Shown: positions 8,248 to 17,048 of the stretch, piece after piece
How the letters are laid out: each line of letters begins with the position of its first letter
How positions within the stretch are numbered: the stretch's first letter is position 1
From: Myxococcales bacterium
GTDB lineage: Bacteria; Lernaellota; Lernaellaia; Lernaellales; Lernaellaceae
Assembly (NCBI GenBank): GCA_012517325.1
Contig: JAAYVF010000093.1
Span: 1 to 39,706 of the forward strand
DNA length: 39,706 nucleotides
Reading direction: 5' to 3'
Translations under genes and position numbers: made by a program
The notes under the pieces: generated by a model
Database searches by the model: none
What the model saw: the letters and a program-made list of their open reading frames with translations, nothing else
Told to the model about the DNA's origin: nothing

Positions 8248-9045
8248 ATGAACCATTCATTGTCGCGCGGCATGATCGTTCCGGCGCTGTGCCTGCTGCT
8301 TTTGGCGGCTGGCTGCGCCAGCGCCTACCAACATACGAAGCTTTACAGCGACGATCCGGAATATCTCTGGCTGGAGTGGGAAAACGCCAAGGGTCAGACG
8401 GTCGCCCAGCACTTCAATCATCCGGCCGACCTGACCGCCGACCAGATTCAGCAGATTCTCGCCGCGATTCACCTCGAGGAACATTCATTCTTCAAATGGC
8501 GGGACCAGGGCCCGCTGTTCACCGAGGAATCGTCCGCTAAACTCGCCGGCTGGCTCGTCGAGGCGCTGCAGAAGGCCACGGCGGATCAATGGGTGCGCTT
8601 CGCGGTCGTCAGCATGAAGCGCAAGCTGTTGTTCAAGGACGCCATGCTGACCGACGGCATCTGCTATTTCCAGGACGGCAAGCTCAACCTGATCTTCGGC
8701 AACATCGATTACCAATCCGCCGATCCGAACGCCGAGTACTACCGGCTCGATCCGCGCGAACGCACGGTGATCAACGCCTTGCGGCTGCAAACCAATCCGG
8801 CGCGCGGCTACGCCGCGCCGCCGGTGGTCAAGGGCGACAAGTGGCTGGACACGGACCGGCGCAACTGGCTGGTGATCGATCCGGCGGTATTTTTCGCGAA
8901 GCCGGCCGAGGAAGCGAAGCCCGAAACGCCGGTCAAGGAGGATCCGACCCTGCGCCTGCAAAAGCTCAAGGAATTGCTCGACCAGGGTTTGATCACGCCG
9001 GAGGAATACGAGCAGAAACGCCAGGAAATCCTGAAGGAGATTTGA
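8248..9045 (+). CDS. lipoprotein with C-terminal SHOCT domain
   Basis: A 265-residue predicted lipoprotein: a hydrophobic signal ends in LLLAAGC, with Cys near residue 23 as the lipidation site. The middle (about 30-220) is a mixed alpha/beta region I do not recognise. The last 34 residues (LRLQKLKELLDQGLITPEEYEQKRQEIL) are a typical SHOCT domain, a short two-helix module found at the ends of many secreted and membrane proteins. A Pro/Glu/Lys-rich linker precedes it. GAGAGGAA upstream of the ATG is a good ribosome-binding site. Exact function unknown. Confidence 0.8.
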   Translation: MNHSLSRGMIVPALCLLLLAAGCASAYQHTKLYSDDPEYLWLEWENAKGQTVAQHFNHPADLTADQIQQILAAIHLEEHSFFKWRDQGPLFTEESSAKLAGWLVEALQKATADQWVRFAVVSMKRKLLFKDAMLTDGICYFQDGKLNLIFGNIDYQSADPNAEYYRLDPRERTVINALRLQTNPARGYAAPPVVKGDKWLDTDRRNWLVIDPAVFFAKPAEEAKPETPVKEDPTLRLQKLKELLDQGLITPEEYEQKRQEILKEI

Positions 9046-9097
9046 CGCAGGCCGCCAGCACGCCGAAGAACGCCTGAGCCGGCGGATTTTCGCCGTA

Positions 9098-10189
9098 TTG
9101 CCGCTGATTTTAATCGCCGGCGCCTCGTGCTACCTCGGCCGCGCCGTTCGCTACAATGTCTCCTCCGTTTACGATTACAAAATTTTCCCCGGCAACGAAC
9201 TGACCGCGAGCGGTCAGCCGTTTCATTTTGAAAAAGACCTCGCCGCCGGCCGGGTGCCCGCAACGTTGTCGTTCGGACGTTTCCAAAACCAAAAGCTGGA
9301 CGAATTTCTGGCGGCGAACGACACGCTGGCCTTTCTCGTCTTGAAGGACGATCGCCTCGTTGACGAGCGGTATTTCAACGGGCATTCGCCGACGGCGCTT
9401 TCCATGTCCTTTTCGCTGGGCAAATCCATCCATTCGTTGCTGATCGGCATCGCGCTGGCGGAGGGGAAAATCGGGTCGCTCGATCAGCCGGTGACCGACT
9501 ACCTTCCCGAACTGCGCGACCGGGGATTCGACCAACTGACCATCCGCCACTGCCTGCAGATGACCTCGGGGATCCGCTACAAAGAGTGGGACAATCCGTT
9601 CGGGCGCCACGTCCGACTGTATTACGGCGACGACATCGAAAAGGAAATCCTCGGCTTCACCCTGAAAGAACCGCCCGGCACGCGGTTCGAATACCGCAGC
9701 GGCGACACCATGCTGCTCGCGCTGATTCTCAAGCGCGTCCTCGCGCCGGAAACCATCACCCAGTACCTGCAACGAAAGCTGTGGACGCCGCTGGGCATGG
9801 AAGGCGACGGGTTGCTCTGCACCGACTACGCGGGAAAACTGGAGAAGGTGTATTGCTGCCTCAGCGCCCGCGCCGTGGATTTTCTCAAGTTCGGACGGTT
9901 GATGCTGCGCCAGGGCGAATGGGACGGCACCCGGATCGTTCCGGCGGAGTGGGTCCGGCAATCCACCAGGATCGACGAATCGTTCGGCAGCGTCTGGTAC
10001 TACCAAATCCAGTGGTGGCTCGCATCGAAGGAGCGCGGCGATTTCATGGCCGTGGGCCATCTCGGACAGTATCTTTATGTGAATCCCGGCAAGAATCTGG
10101 CCGTTTTGCGCTTGGGTAGAAGCCGCGGCGATTTGGCCTTCGAAGAATGGAAGGAGCTGTTCACGGCACTGGCCGAACAGGTCCGGTGA
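9098..10189 (+). CDS. class C beta-lactamase-like serine hydrolase
   Basis: A protein of about 363 residues of the beta-lactamase/D-alanyl-D-alanine carboxypeptidase superfamily. Catalytic motifs, numbered from the TTG start, are Ser106-Leu-Gly-Lys109 (SxxK), Tyr199-Arg-Ser201 (YxS, in place of YxN) and His321-Leu-Gly323 (HxG in place of KTG), as in esterase-like members of the class C fold. The N-terminus is hydrophobic and contains GASC, a poor lipobox. The only standard start codon in frame after the upstream stop at 9032 is TTG at 9098, but the frame also encodes LSRRIFAV just before it, beginning with CTG at 9074; that longer form would give a proper positively charged signal sequence. 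Substrate unknown. Confidence 0.8.
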   Translation: MPLILIAGASCYLGRAVRYNVSSVYDYKIFPGNELTASGQPFHFEKDLAAGRVPATLSFGRFQNQKLDEFLAANDTLAFLVLKDDRLVDERYFNGHSPTALSMSFSLGKSIHSLLIGIALAEGKIGSLDQPVTDYLPELRDRGFDQLTIRHCLQMTSGIRYKEWDNPFGRHVRLYYGDDIEKEILGFTLKEPPGTRFEYRSGDTMLLALILKRVLAPETITQYLQRKLWTPLGMEGDGLLCTDYAGKLEKVYCCLSARAVDFLKFGRLMLRQGEWDGTRIVPAEWVRQSTRIDESFGSVWYYQIQWWLASKERGDFMAVGHLGQYLYVNPGKNLAVLRLGRSRGDLAFEEWKELFTALAEQVR

Positions 10190-10206
10190 CGGGCGATCGC
10201 CCGCGA

Positions 10207-10968
10207 TCAATCGACGACAAACACCTCGCCGTCGCGCGCGGCGCGGACCTCGCCGGCGAAATCGGCCTGCACGGCGGCGGTCAACCGTTCGGTGAGGCGA
10301 TCCGCGGCGAAGTGCGTGAGCACGATCTTTTTCACGCCGGCGCCGTTGGCGAGAGCGGCGATCTGGACGGGCGTCAGGTGCCCGGCAACCGGCTCGTCGT
10401 CCGGATAGCCGGCTTCGCAAAGCAGCAGATCTGCCTGCTGGATCAGACGCCGCAAGCCGTCGCAGGCGATGGTGTCGCCGGAAACGGCCAAGACCTTGCC
10501 GGCGGAGGCGAAGCGATAGCCGAGGCAGTGGTGCGATTCGGCGTGGACGACTTCCTCGTAGCGCACCGTCAGCTCGGAACCGAACGCGAGTTCGCCCGGC
10601 GGATCGTACTCCGTCCATTGCAAGGGGAAGGCCGGGTTCAGCAGCCAGTCGCCGAAGGCTTGCGCCAGCCCCTGCCGCAGCCGGCCCAGGCCGGGGCCGC
10701 CGCCGATCATCAGCGTCGCGGTCCGCCGCCGTTCGACGTGCAGGCCGAAGAGCAGCGGCGCCAGGCCGGCGGTGTGGTCGGCGTGATAATGCGTCAGCAG
10801 CACGGCGGCCAGTTCCTCGGGCGGGATGCCGGATTCGACCAGCCGCGGGCCGACGTTTTCACCGGCGTCAATGAGAATCCAGCGGTCGGCGGCCTGCACG
10901 GCGGTGGCGGGCGCGGCGCGGCGCGGGTTGGGGAAACAACCTCCGGTGCCTAGGGTGACGATTTTCAC
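10207..10968 (-). CDS. MBL-fold metallohydrolase, RNase Z-like
   Basis: A 253-residue metallo-beta-lactamase-fold hydrolase. The zinc-binding signature THYHADHTAG begins at His60; further ligands are provided by SHHCLGY, VSGDTI and the late LTHF motif. The order GTGG, DAGE, HxHxDH, SGDT and LTHF is that of the RNase Z/ElaC-like branch, but no long exosite arm typical of tRNase Z was seen, so a tRNA-processing role is not assured. The GTG start at 10968 is chosen because GGGAGG precedes it and the beta-strand KIVTLGTGG follows at once. It converges on the serine hydrolase gene with 17 bp between stops. Confidence 0.85.
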   Translation of the reverse strand: MKIVTLGTGGCFPNPRRAAPATAVQAADRWILIDAGENVGPRLVESGIPPEELAAVLLTHYHADHTAGLAPLLFGLHVERRRTATLMIGGGPGLGRLRQGLAQAFGDWLLNPAFPLQWTEYDPPGELAFGSELTVRYEEVVHAESHHCLGYRFASAGKVLAVSGDTIACDGLRRLIQQADLLLCEAGYPDDEPVAGHLTPVQIAALANGAGVKKIVLTHFAADRLTERLTAAVQADFAGEVRAARDGEVFVVD

Positions 10969-11118
10969 GGCGCCTCCCGAAAGGATGGGTGATCGTCCAA
11001 AATGTAACCCGGTCGGCTCGGTTGTAAAGCGAAAAACCGCCCCCCTTGATCGCAACGGGTGAATCGAGCAAATAATGCCTGACACGTCCCCATCCTATAA
11101 ACGGAAACCGAGGCATTC

Positions 11119-13161
11119 GTGACCGTCCGTCTGAACGACCATGGCCTGGACCTGGAGGGCCGCCGGCTCCCGCTGATTTCGGGCAGCATCCACTACTGGC
11201 GGCACCTGGCCAAGGACTGGCCGCAACTGCTCGAACGGGTGAAAAGCCTGGGATTCGACATCATCTGCACCTACATCCCCTGGGGTGTGCACGAAGCGGG
11301 GCCGGGCACGTTCGATTTCGGCGAGCTCGATCCCTCGAAGGACGTCGGTCGCTTCCTCGACCTGGCGGCGCAGGCCGGGCTGCTGGCGATCGTCCGCCCG
11401 GGGCCGCACATCAACGCGGAGCTGCCGTACTTCGGGTTCCCCGCGCGGGTGATCGAAAATCCGAACTGCCTGGCGCGCAACGCCCGCGGCGGGTTCGTGA
11501 TCCTGCCGATTCCGCCGCGCGCGTTTCCGGTCGTTTCGTACGCCTCCGACGAATTCTGGCGGGAGCTCGAAGGCTGGTTTGGGGCGCTGGCGCCGTTGTT
11601 GCGGCCGCGCTTGTATCCCAGCGGGCCGGTCGTCGGCGTACAACTCGACAACGAGATGAGCTACTTCTTCCGCACCTCGGCCTACGACCAGGATTACCAT
11701 CCCGATGCCCGCGCCAAGTGGCTGGCGTTTCTGAAAACGAAGTACGGCGATCTGCACAAGGCGGCGGACATTTACAACGCGCGGCAGTTGCCCGACGAGA
11801 CGCCGCTGCCCGACGACTTTCGCGCCCAGACCCCGCAGGAACTCCTGTTTTACCTGGATTGGGTCGAGTTCAAGGAAGAACTGTTGATCGGATCGTTCGC
11901 CCTGATGCGCGAGATGTGGCGGCGTCACCGGATCGACGGCGTCGTCTTTTCGCACAATTTCCCGCCCGCCCAGGCCAAGAGCCCGCTGAACATCCCGCGC
12001 GCCGAGCGGCATGTCGATTACTGCGGCGTCGATTTTTACCTGCACCGTTACGAGTACCCGGCGTTGAAGCGTCGCCTGTTGATGCTCGGCGGCCAGTCGC
12101 GCTTTCCGGTCAGCCCCGAGTTCGCCAGCGGCTGCTATCTGTGGTGGCCGCCGGTCGATCTGGCCGATCAGGAATTCACCGCCAAGGCGGCCTGGATGTA
12201 CGGCCTGAAGGGCATCAATTTCTACATGCTCGTCGAGCGCGACAGTTGGTACGGCAGCCCGATCACCCGCACGGGCGCGGTGCGCCGCGATTACTGGAAT
12301 TTTTTCGAACGTCACCTGGCGTTGCTGAAAAAACTGCAACCCTGGCGCTTGCAGCGGGTGGCACCGGTCTGCCTGCTGTCGGTCCGTGAATACGAAAGGC
12401 TCGAAGCCGCGACGACCGCCGTGGCGCCGTTCCCGCAAATGGCGGTCGATGCGACGGTTCCCTCCGAGGATTTGTGCTACGAGGGAAATTTCGGCTTTGC
12501 GCGGCCCATCCAATACCAGCACGCCAAAATGCTGCGCGGTTGGGAAGAGGCGCTGACGCGGTTGGGAATCCCCTACGTCATCGGCTCGTCCGATCTGCCG
12601 GTTTCGCGGCTGGCCGATTTTCAGGCCGTGGTTTGTCCGACCTTCGAGTTCATGGCGCGCCAAACGCAGCAGACGCTGGTCGATTACGCCACCCGGGGCG
12701 GGACGCTGATCTGCGGCCCGGAAGTGCCGAGTCTCGACGAATGCATGTGGGAGCATTCGACGATCGGCGGTTACACCGGCCGGCCCGAGGAAAAACTGAA
12801 CTGCGCCGTCGACGTCATCGCCTGCCGGGCGGGCCTCGGCCGCATCGTGCTGATCGCCGATGTGCCGCTGCCGCCGGAAAACGCGCTGCCGATCGTCACC
12901 GAGGTGTGCCGCTACGCCGCCCTCGAACCCGTCTACCCGGCGGCTCCGCCGTGCGAAACCTCGCTGCACCGCGGCCCGGACGGCCGCCGGATCCTGTACG
13001 TCATCAATCCGACGAACGAACCCCGCCGCGCCGTGATTCAATTGAAGGCCGGCCGCGAATCGTTCGCCGACCTCGAATCCGGCGCCCGGTTTTTCGGCGA
13101 GGAGGTCGTGGAAATCGAGCTGCCGCCCGCCGGCGTGCGCATCCTGGAGGTGCTGGGATGA
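11119..13161 (+). CDS. glycoside hydrolase family 35 beta-galactosidase-like enzyme
   Basis: A 680-residue glycosidase. GH35 features: SGSIHYWR at the N-terminus, TYIPWGVHE, RPGPHINAELPYFGFP (the family's GPYxxAEW region in divergent form), VVGVQLDNEM with the acid/base Glu179, and FPVSPEFASG with the probable nucleophile Glu334. GH35 enzymes release terminal beta-galactose, but distant members have other specificities. No signal peptide is seen, so the enzyme appears cytoplasmic. The region after about residue 450 resembles a glutamine-amidotransferase-like beta-galactosidase domain plus a small beta domain (inference). Start is GTG at 11119. The stop overlaps the next gene's ATG (ATGA), implying coupled translation. 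Confidence 0.85.
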   Translation: MTVRLNDHGLDLEGRRLPLISGSIHYWRHLAKDWPQLLERVKSLGFDIICTYIPWGVHEAGPGTFDFGELDPSKDVGRFLDLAAQAGLLAIVRPGPHINAELPYFGFPARVIENPNCLARNARGGFVILPIPPRAFPVVSYASDEFWRELEGWFGALAPLLRPRLYPSGPVVGVQLDNEMSYFFRTSAYDQDYHPDARAKWLAFLKTKYGDLHKAADIYNARQLPDETPLPDDFRAQTPQELLFYLDWVEFKEELLIGSFALMREMWRRHRIDGVVFSHNFPPAQAKSPLNIPRAERHVDYCGVDFYLHRYEYPALKRRLLMLGGQSRFPVSPEFASGCYLWWPPVDLADQEFTAKAAWMYGLKGINFYMLVERDSWYGSPITRTGAVRRDYWNFFERHLALLKKLQPWRLQRVAPVCLLSVREYERLEAATTAVAPFPQMAVDATVPSEDLCYEGNFGFARPIQYQHAKMLRGWEEALTRLGIPYVIGSSDLPVSRLADFQAVVCPTFEFMARQTQQTLVDYATRGGTLICGPEVPSLDECMWEHSTIGGYTGRPEEKLNCAVDVIACRAGLGRIVLIADVPLPPENALPIVTEVCRYAALEPVYPAAPPCETSLHRGPDGRRILYVINPTNEPRRAVIQLKAGRESFADLESGARFFGEEVVEIELPPAGVRILEVLG

Positions 13162-13961
13162 TCGCCGAGCGCCCGCTGCTGATCGACATCGACGCCCGCC
13201 AGTGGATCAACCTGCTGTCGCTATTCGCGCGACCGCGGGACCCGCTGCCGTCCTTGCTGGTCTGCCTGCTCGACGGCGAACGCTGCCTCAAAGCCTGGCA
13301 CAGCCGGAAGGGCGTGCTGTGGGGTTTTCAATTTCCCGGTATGAGTCACCTCGAGGAAGCGCGCCAGGCGGCCGCGGCCGACTATGTGCTTTGCCTGCCG
13401 CGCGGCGCGCTGCAAGAGATTTTCTATCACGCCCAGTCGGCGGTGCTGACCGGCGAAAACTACGCCAAACAAATGCTGGCCATGGCGCGGGCGATTCAGG
13501 ATTCCCTGGCGGAAGTGGCGGTCTGGCATCCGGCCAAGCCGATCGACCTGCGCCTGCCGGATTATGCGTCCACGGCCGCACGGCTCGACAAGTGGTGGCC
13601 CGACGGGCGAACCCTGGGCTTTTTCGTTTTCGACGGCAAGGAAGTGTTCACGTCGGCGATCCTGGGCAAGGACAACCACGAGGTGAACCTTTTCACGACG
13701 CTGGACGCGTTCGGCATGTCACAGCAGAGCCTCGATTGGCGGGAAGGCCATAAGACCCTTGCCGAGCTGATCGCTCAGACTTTTTCGCCGTTGCATACGT
13801 CGTTGTTCATCGAATTGCCTACTTTTCGTGAAATGTTGGCCGGCTCCAAACCGCTGTCGTTTTTGCGATTGGCCGAAAAACGCGGCCGGGCGCTGATTAC
13901 GCCCAAACCCTGGCGGTTGCGGCTGCTGTTGTGGGCGGCCCGGGTTTTCAAACGGCTGTAA
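13158..13961 (+). CDS. uncharacterised protein coupled to GH35
   Basis: I do not recognise this 267-residue protein. It has no signal peptide. The first third alternates hydrophobic strands and acidic turns (LLIDIDARQWINLLSLF); the middle includes KWWPDGRTLGFFVFDGKEVFTSAILGKDNHEVNLFTTLD, which looks like a beta-hairpin domain; the C-terminus is strongly basic with a hydrophobic helix (RLRLLLWAARVFKRL), suggesting peripheral membrane contact. Its ATG overlaps the stop of the GH35 gene, so the two proteins are made together and may act together on a glycan, but no catalytic motif was found. Confidence 0.75.
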   Translation: MIAERPLLIDIDARQWINLLSLFARPRDPLPSLLVCLLDGERCLKAWHSRKGVLWGFQFPGMSHLEEARQAAAADYVLCLPRGALQEIFYHAQSAVLTGENYAKQMLAMARAIQDSLAEVAVWHPAKPIDLRLPDYASTAARLDKWWPDGRTLGFFVFDGKEVFTSAILGKDNHEVNLFTTLDAFGMSQQSLDWREGHKTLAELIAQTFSPLHTSLFIELPTFREMLAGSKPLSFLRLAEKRGRALITPKPWRLRLLLWAARVFKRL

Positions 13962-14029
13962 ACCCGCGTCCGCCGGAATGTCCAAAAATCGAGAATGTGT
14001 TGCATATTCGAAGTATTAGCTCATGACCA

Positions 14030-14057
14030 TTGACGCTAACCGGGCAGCGGGTATACT
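14030..14057 (+). promoter_or_regulatory. sigma70-type promoter of the respiratory operon
   Basis: TTGACG at 14030-14035 and TATACT at 14052-14057 are separated by 16 bp, the best promoter match in the window. Transcription would start near 14064, giving a leader of about 45 bases before the ATG at 14109. No terminator or other comparable promoter was found before 26260, so it could drive all thirteen genes. Confidence 0.6.
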
Positions 14058-14108
14058 ACAGCCCAACCAGCGCCGGCCGCTAGGCGACGGAGCGGAAACA
14101 AAGCGAGC

Positions 14109-15035
14109 ATGACTGGTACAAAAGCTGCCGAAATCACCCGCCGGGACTTCCTTCGCGGCACTCTGGCCCTGACCGGCGCCGCGCTTCTGGCGAAACCGAA
14201 CCTCGCGTTATCGGCCGACGAGAACGTACTACCGGTGGAATTTCACGGCCCGTGGGGCGTGGCTTTCGATCCCGACGGCAATCTCTACATCTCCGACCCC
14301 GGCCGTTACGGCATCCGGGTTTTTTCTCCCGACGGCCGGGAACTGCGCCGGTTCGGCAAGCCCGGATCGGGTGAAGGTCATTTGAATTACCCGACCGGCC
14401 TGAGCTGGCGCGACGGCCTGCTTTATATCTGCGACACCAACAACGGCCGCATCGCCGTGACCGACCAGGAAGGCAACCACCAACGCCATTTCGGTAGCCT
14501 GGGCATCACCACGGCCCGCCTGGCCATGCCCAACGGCGTCTGGGCCGGGTCGCGGTGGATCTGGGTCGCCAATACGCGCGGCCACGTGTTGCAAAGGTAT
14601 TCGCCGAAGGACGGCCGGCTGGAAAGTGCGTTCGGCCGCCTGGGCGATGAAAAAACGCTGCCGGAAGCGGGTTCGATCGATTACCTGTTGCGGCAACCGA
14701 CCGCCGTGATTGGCGACGATCAAGGCAGAATATTTCTGCTCGATTCCAAGCACGCGCGGCTGCTGGCGCTCGATGAGGAAGGCCGCTTTCGGTGGGAAAG
14801 CAAGGCGGCGTTCGGCGGCGTCGCGTTGTCGCGTCCGCAGGGCCTGGCTTACGCCGACGGCGCCCTGTATCTGGCCGATACCGGCAATCACCGGATCCTC
14901 AAGCTCGACGGCGAGGGCCGGGCGGTGGATCAAATGACCGGCGTGCACGAGCCCTATGGTCTGGCGGCGGCGGGCGGCAAGCTCGCGGTCGCGCAGTTCA
15001 AGGACCGCGTCGTGCGCCTGATGGATGTCTTTTGA
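14109..15035 (+). CDS. Tat-exported NHL-repeat protein
   Basis: A 308-residue protein with a twin-arginine signal (TRRDFLRG at about residues 10-17, then a hydrophobic stretch ending near LALSA). The mature part is made of NHL/six-bladed propeller repeats, each with the pattern PxGVAFDPDGNLYISDPGxxxIxVF; at least five copies are visible (e.g. GLSWRDGLLYICDTNNGRI, GLAYADGALYLADTGNHRI). NHL propellers bind proteins or small ligands and are generally not redox-active. Tat export suggests folding or cofactor insertion in the cytoplasm, and fits a periplasmic partner of the electron-transfer complex encoded downstream. Its TGA shares bases with the next gene's ATG (TGATG). Confidence 0.85.
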   Translation: MTGTKAAEITRRDFLRGTLALTGAALLAKPNLALSADENVLPVEFHGPWGVAFDPDGNLYISDPGRYGIRVFSPDGRELRRFGKPGSGEGHLNYPTGLSWRDGLLYICDTNNGRIAVTDQEGNHQRHFGSLGITTARLAMPNGVWAGSRWIWVANTRGHVLQRYSPKDGRLESAFGRLGDEKTLPEAGSIDYLLRQPTAVIGDDQGRIFLLDSKHARLLALDEEGRFRWESKAAFGGVALSRPQGLAYADGALYLADTGNHRILKLDGEGRAVDQMTGVHEPYGLAAAGGKLAVAQFKDRVVRLMDVF

Positions 15036-15358
15036 TGGAAGCGATGCTGACGCAACTGACGGCGGCGTTTCTGATCGGCGGGTGGCTGTTTGCCCTGCTT
15101 TATTCGCGCCGCAAGGCCCGGCGCGGCGTTATCGTGCGCCCGCTGACCTCCGCCGCCGACCCGCTGGGCTGGCTCCAGGCGGAGTTCGTCGTCCGGATCG
15201 ACGACGGCCGCGAGGTCGTCGCGCGGGCCACCGGCTGCGTGCATTGCCAGGGCGGCCTAGGGCCGGGGCGGCGCGTCGGCTTGCTGCGCGACCGGCAGGG
15301 ATTCGTGGTTTTGCAAACCGATCACCGGCGCCCGGCGCCCGCGAACGCGAGAACCTGA
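15035..15358 (+). CDS. small single-pass membrane protein
   Basis: A 107-residue protein with one N-terminal transmembrane segment (about residues 7-25), a basic stop-transfer cluster (SRRKARRG) and a small, probably beta-rich cytoplasmic domain. The domain contains one CVHC motif, too little on its own for an Fe-S cluster and lacking the following His of a c-type haem site. I recognise no family. The start overlaps the NHL stop, and its own TGA overlaps the ATG of the transporter gene, so it sits in a chain of translationally coupled genes. It may be an accessory subunit of the transporter or the respiratory complex. Confidence 0.65.
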   Translation: MEAMLTQLTAAFLIGGWLFALLYSRRKARRGVIVRPLTSAADPLGWLQAEFVVRIDDGREVVARATGCVHCQGGLGPGRRVGLLRDRQGFVVLQTDHRRPAPANART

Positions 15359-17034
15359 TGGCGATCCTGGGCTACATCACGCTGACGATTTTTCTGACGG
15401 CGATGGTCCTGACCTTGCTGCGCAAGATCAATCTGCCGGTGCAGACGGTGCTGGTTCTGGTGGCGCTGGTGTGCCTGGCGCTCGGCGCGGTGGTCAAGGG
15501 CGCGCTCGAGGGTTGGCAGGCGGTGCTTTCGCTGCCGGCCGAGATGATGGGCGGCATCATTCTGCATCCGGTGACGGCGCTCCTGGCCGGCCTCTTCATG
15601 GCCGGCGCGCTGTCGGCGACCGGCGGCTTCGACGCCTTCCGGGTGCTGATCGGCAAGCTGCAAAAAACGCCGCTCGGCCTCGCCGGCACGGTCGTCATCC
15701 TGATTCAACTGCCGATGCTCGCCAGCCTGCCGTGCGGCCGCATTCTCGCCGCCGCGCTGCTGCCGCTCCTGTTCGCCTTCGGCTCCGAGGGCGGCATGAA
15801 CCTGCTGACCAAGTCGCAGCTCATCGTGCTGATCGGCGCCTTCGCCAGCAACGCCTTCGGTTCCTGCGGCCCCAGCCCGATCGGCGGCGTCGGCCAGATC
15901 GGCGAGGGCTTCCTGGGCAGCTATTTCCCGACGGCGGCCGACGGCATTCTGCGGGCGCCGCAGGCGTTCGCCTTGATGCTGGGCACCGCGCTGACCGCCG
16001 TGTTTCTGAAACTGATCACCCAGCGGCTGTACCCCAACGACTGCTCGCTGCGCGAAAAGAAGGAAGGAGCCGGCGCCGCCGTGGCCGCCGCCAAGGCGCC
16101 GCTGACCGGCTATTTCGCGCTGGTGATTTTTTTCGCGTCGCTCGCGGTAGCGATTTTCCAGCCGCTCGGCAAGGTGCCGGTGCAGACGGTGCTGGTGGTG
16201 GCCGGCGTGCTGATCATCGTCATCGGCCAGGCTCGGCTCGAAGACCTGATGGCGGGCATCATCCTGCTGCCGGTGACCGCGATGATCGCCGGCTTCATGG
16301 CGGCCGGCGCGCTGGCGGCGACGGGCGGGTTCGACGCCCTGGGCCAGGTGCTGTCGCTGTTCGCCAAGGTGCCGCTGCTCGGCGTCGCGGGCATGCTGGC
16401 GATCTTCGTGCAGATCCAGACGATGATTCCGCTGTCGTGCAGCCGCATCCTGACCGCCGCGCTGGTGCCGGTGCTGTTTTTGTTCGGCCCGGCGGCCTAC
16501 GGTTTCCTGACCTGGGAACAACTCGCGGTCGTGATGGCCGCGTATATGATCAACGCGACGACCAGCTGCGGGCCGAGTCCGCTCGGCGGCGGCGGCATGA
16601 TGGGCGAGGGCCAGATGCGCGTCGAAAGCGGCTACATCAAGGGCGCCTACACGTTCGCCTCGATGGCGGTGATGGCGCCGCTGGCCGCCGTTTATATGAA
16701 ATTTCTCAATCTGGCCAGATTCCCCGCCGCCGACCAGGCGTTCCAGGCCAACCTTTGGGCGCTGCTGGGTTACGCGGTGCTGATCCTGGGCGCCAACGGC
16801 GCGGCGATCTGGCTGATGAGCCGGGTGGCGGCGCCGGGCGACGGCGGTTATCGCCGGCAGGTGATCGGGTTCGTCGCCGCCGGCGCGCTGGGCGGGTTGG
16901 TCCTGGCGTTGTCGGTGTTCGGGTTCCGGTTCGGCGCGGCTTTCCAGGGGGCCTTCGGTGGCGCGGTCGCCGCGGTGTGGATCGCGTACATGGTGCCCCG
17001 CCGCCTGTTGCCGGAACCGGCGGCGTTCGTCTGA
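15358..17034 (+). CDS. internally duplicated polytopic transporter
   Basis: A 558-residue, very hydrophobic protein with about 12-14 membrane segments. It is built from two similar halves: half one has PVQTVLVL, GGIILHPVTALLAG, AGALSATGGFDAF, CGRILAAAL and SCGPSPIGGVGQIGEG; half two has PVQTVLVV, AGIILLPVTAMIAG, AGALAATGGFDAL, CSRILTAAL and SCGPSPLGGGGMMGEG, in the same order. Two extra segments follow at the C-terminus. Duplicated Gly/Ser/Pro-rich re-entrant-like motifs are a hallmark of the ion-transporter superfamily of carboxylate and cation carriers, so a role in importing or exchanging fumarate, succinate or related acids is a reasonable inference from the flavoprotein genes of the same operon. 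I cannot name the family. Its ATG overlaps the preceding stop. Confidence 0.75.
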   Translation: MAILGYITLTIFLTAMVLTLLRKINLPVQTVLVLVALVCLALGAVVKGALEGWQAVLSLPAEMMGGIILHPVTALLAGLFMAGALSATGGFDAFRVLIGKLQKTPLGLAGTVVILIQLPMLASLPCGRILAAALLPLLFAFGSEGGMNLLTKSQLIVLIGAFASNAFGSCGPSPIGGVGQIGEGFLGSYFPTAADGILRAPQAFALMLGTALTAVFLKLITQRLYPNDCSLREKKEGAGAAVAAAKAPLTGYFALVIFFASLAVAIFQPLGKVPVQTVLVVAGVLIIVIGQARLEDLMAGIILLPVTAMIAGFMAAGALAATGGFDALGQVLSLFAKVPLLGVAGMLAIFVQIQTMIPLSCSRILTAALVPVLFLFGPAAYGFLTWEQLAVVMAAYMINATTSCGPSPLGGGGMMGEGQMRVESGYIKGAYTFASMAVMAPLAAVYMKFLNLARFPAADQAFQANLWALLGYAVLILGANGAAIWLMSRVAAPGDGGYRRQVIGFVAAGALGGLVLALSVFGFRFGAAFQGAFGGAVAAVWIAYMVPRRLLPEPAAFV

Positions 17035-17048
17035 TGCGGAGGTAGTCC

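Noticed and set aside
10191-10202. GGGCGATCGCCC palindrome between two convergent genes, containing the cyanobacterial HIP1 octamer
   Set aside because: A single short palindrome without a T-tract is not a convincing terminator, and one GCGATCGC in GC-rich DNA is expected by chance.
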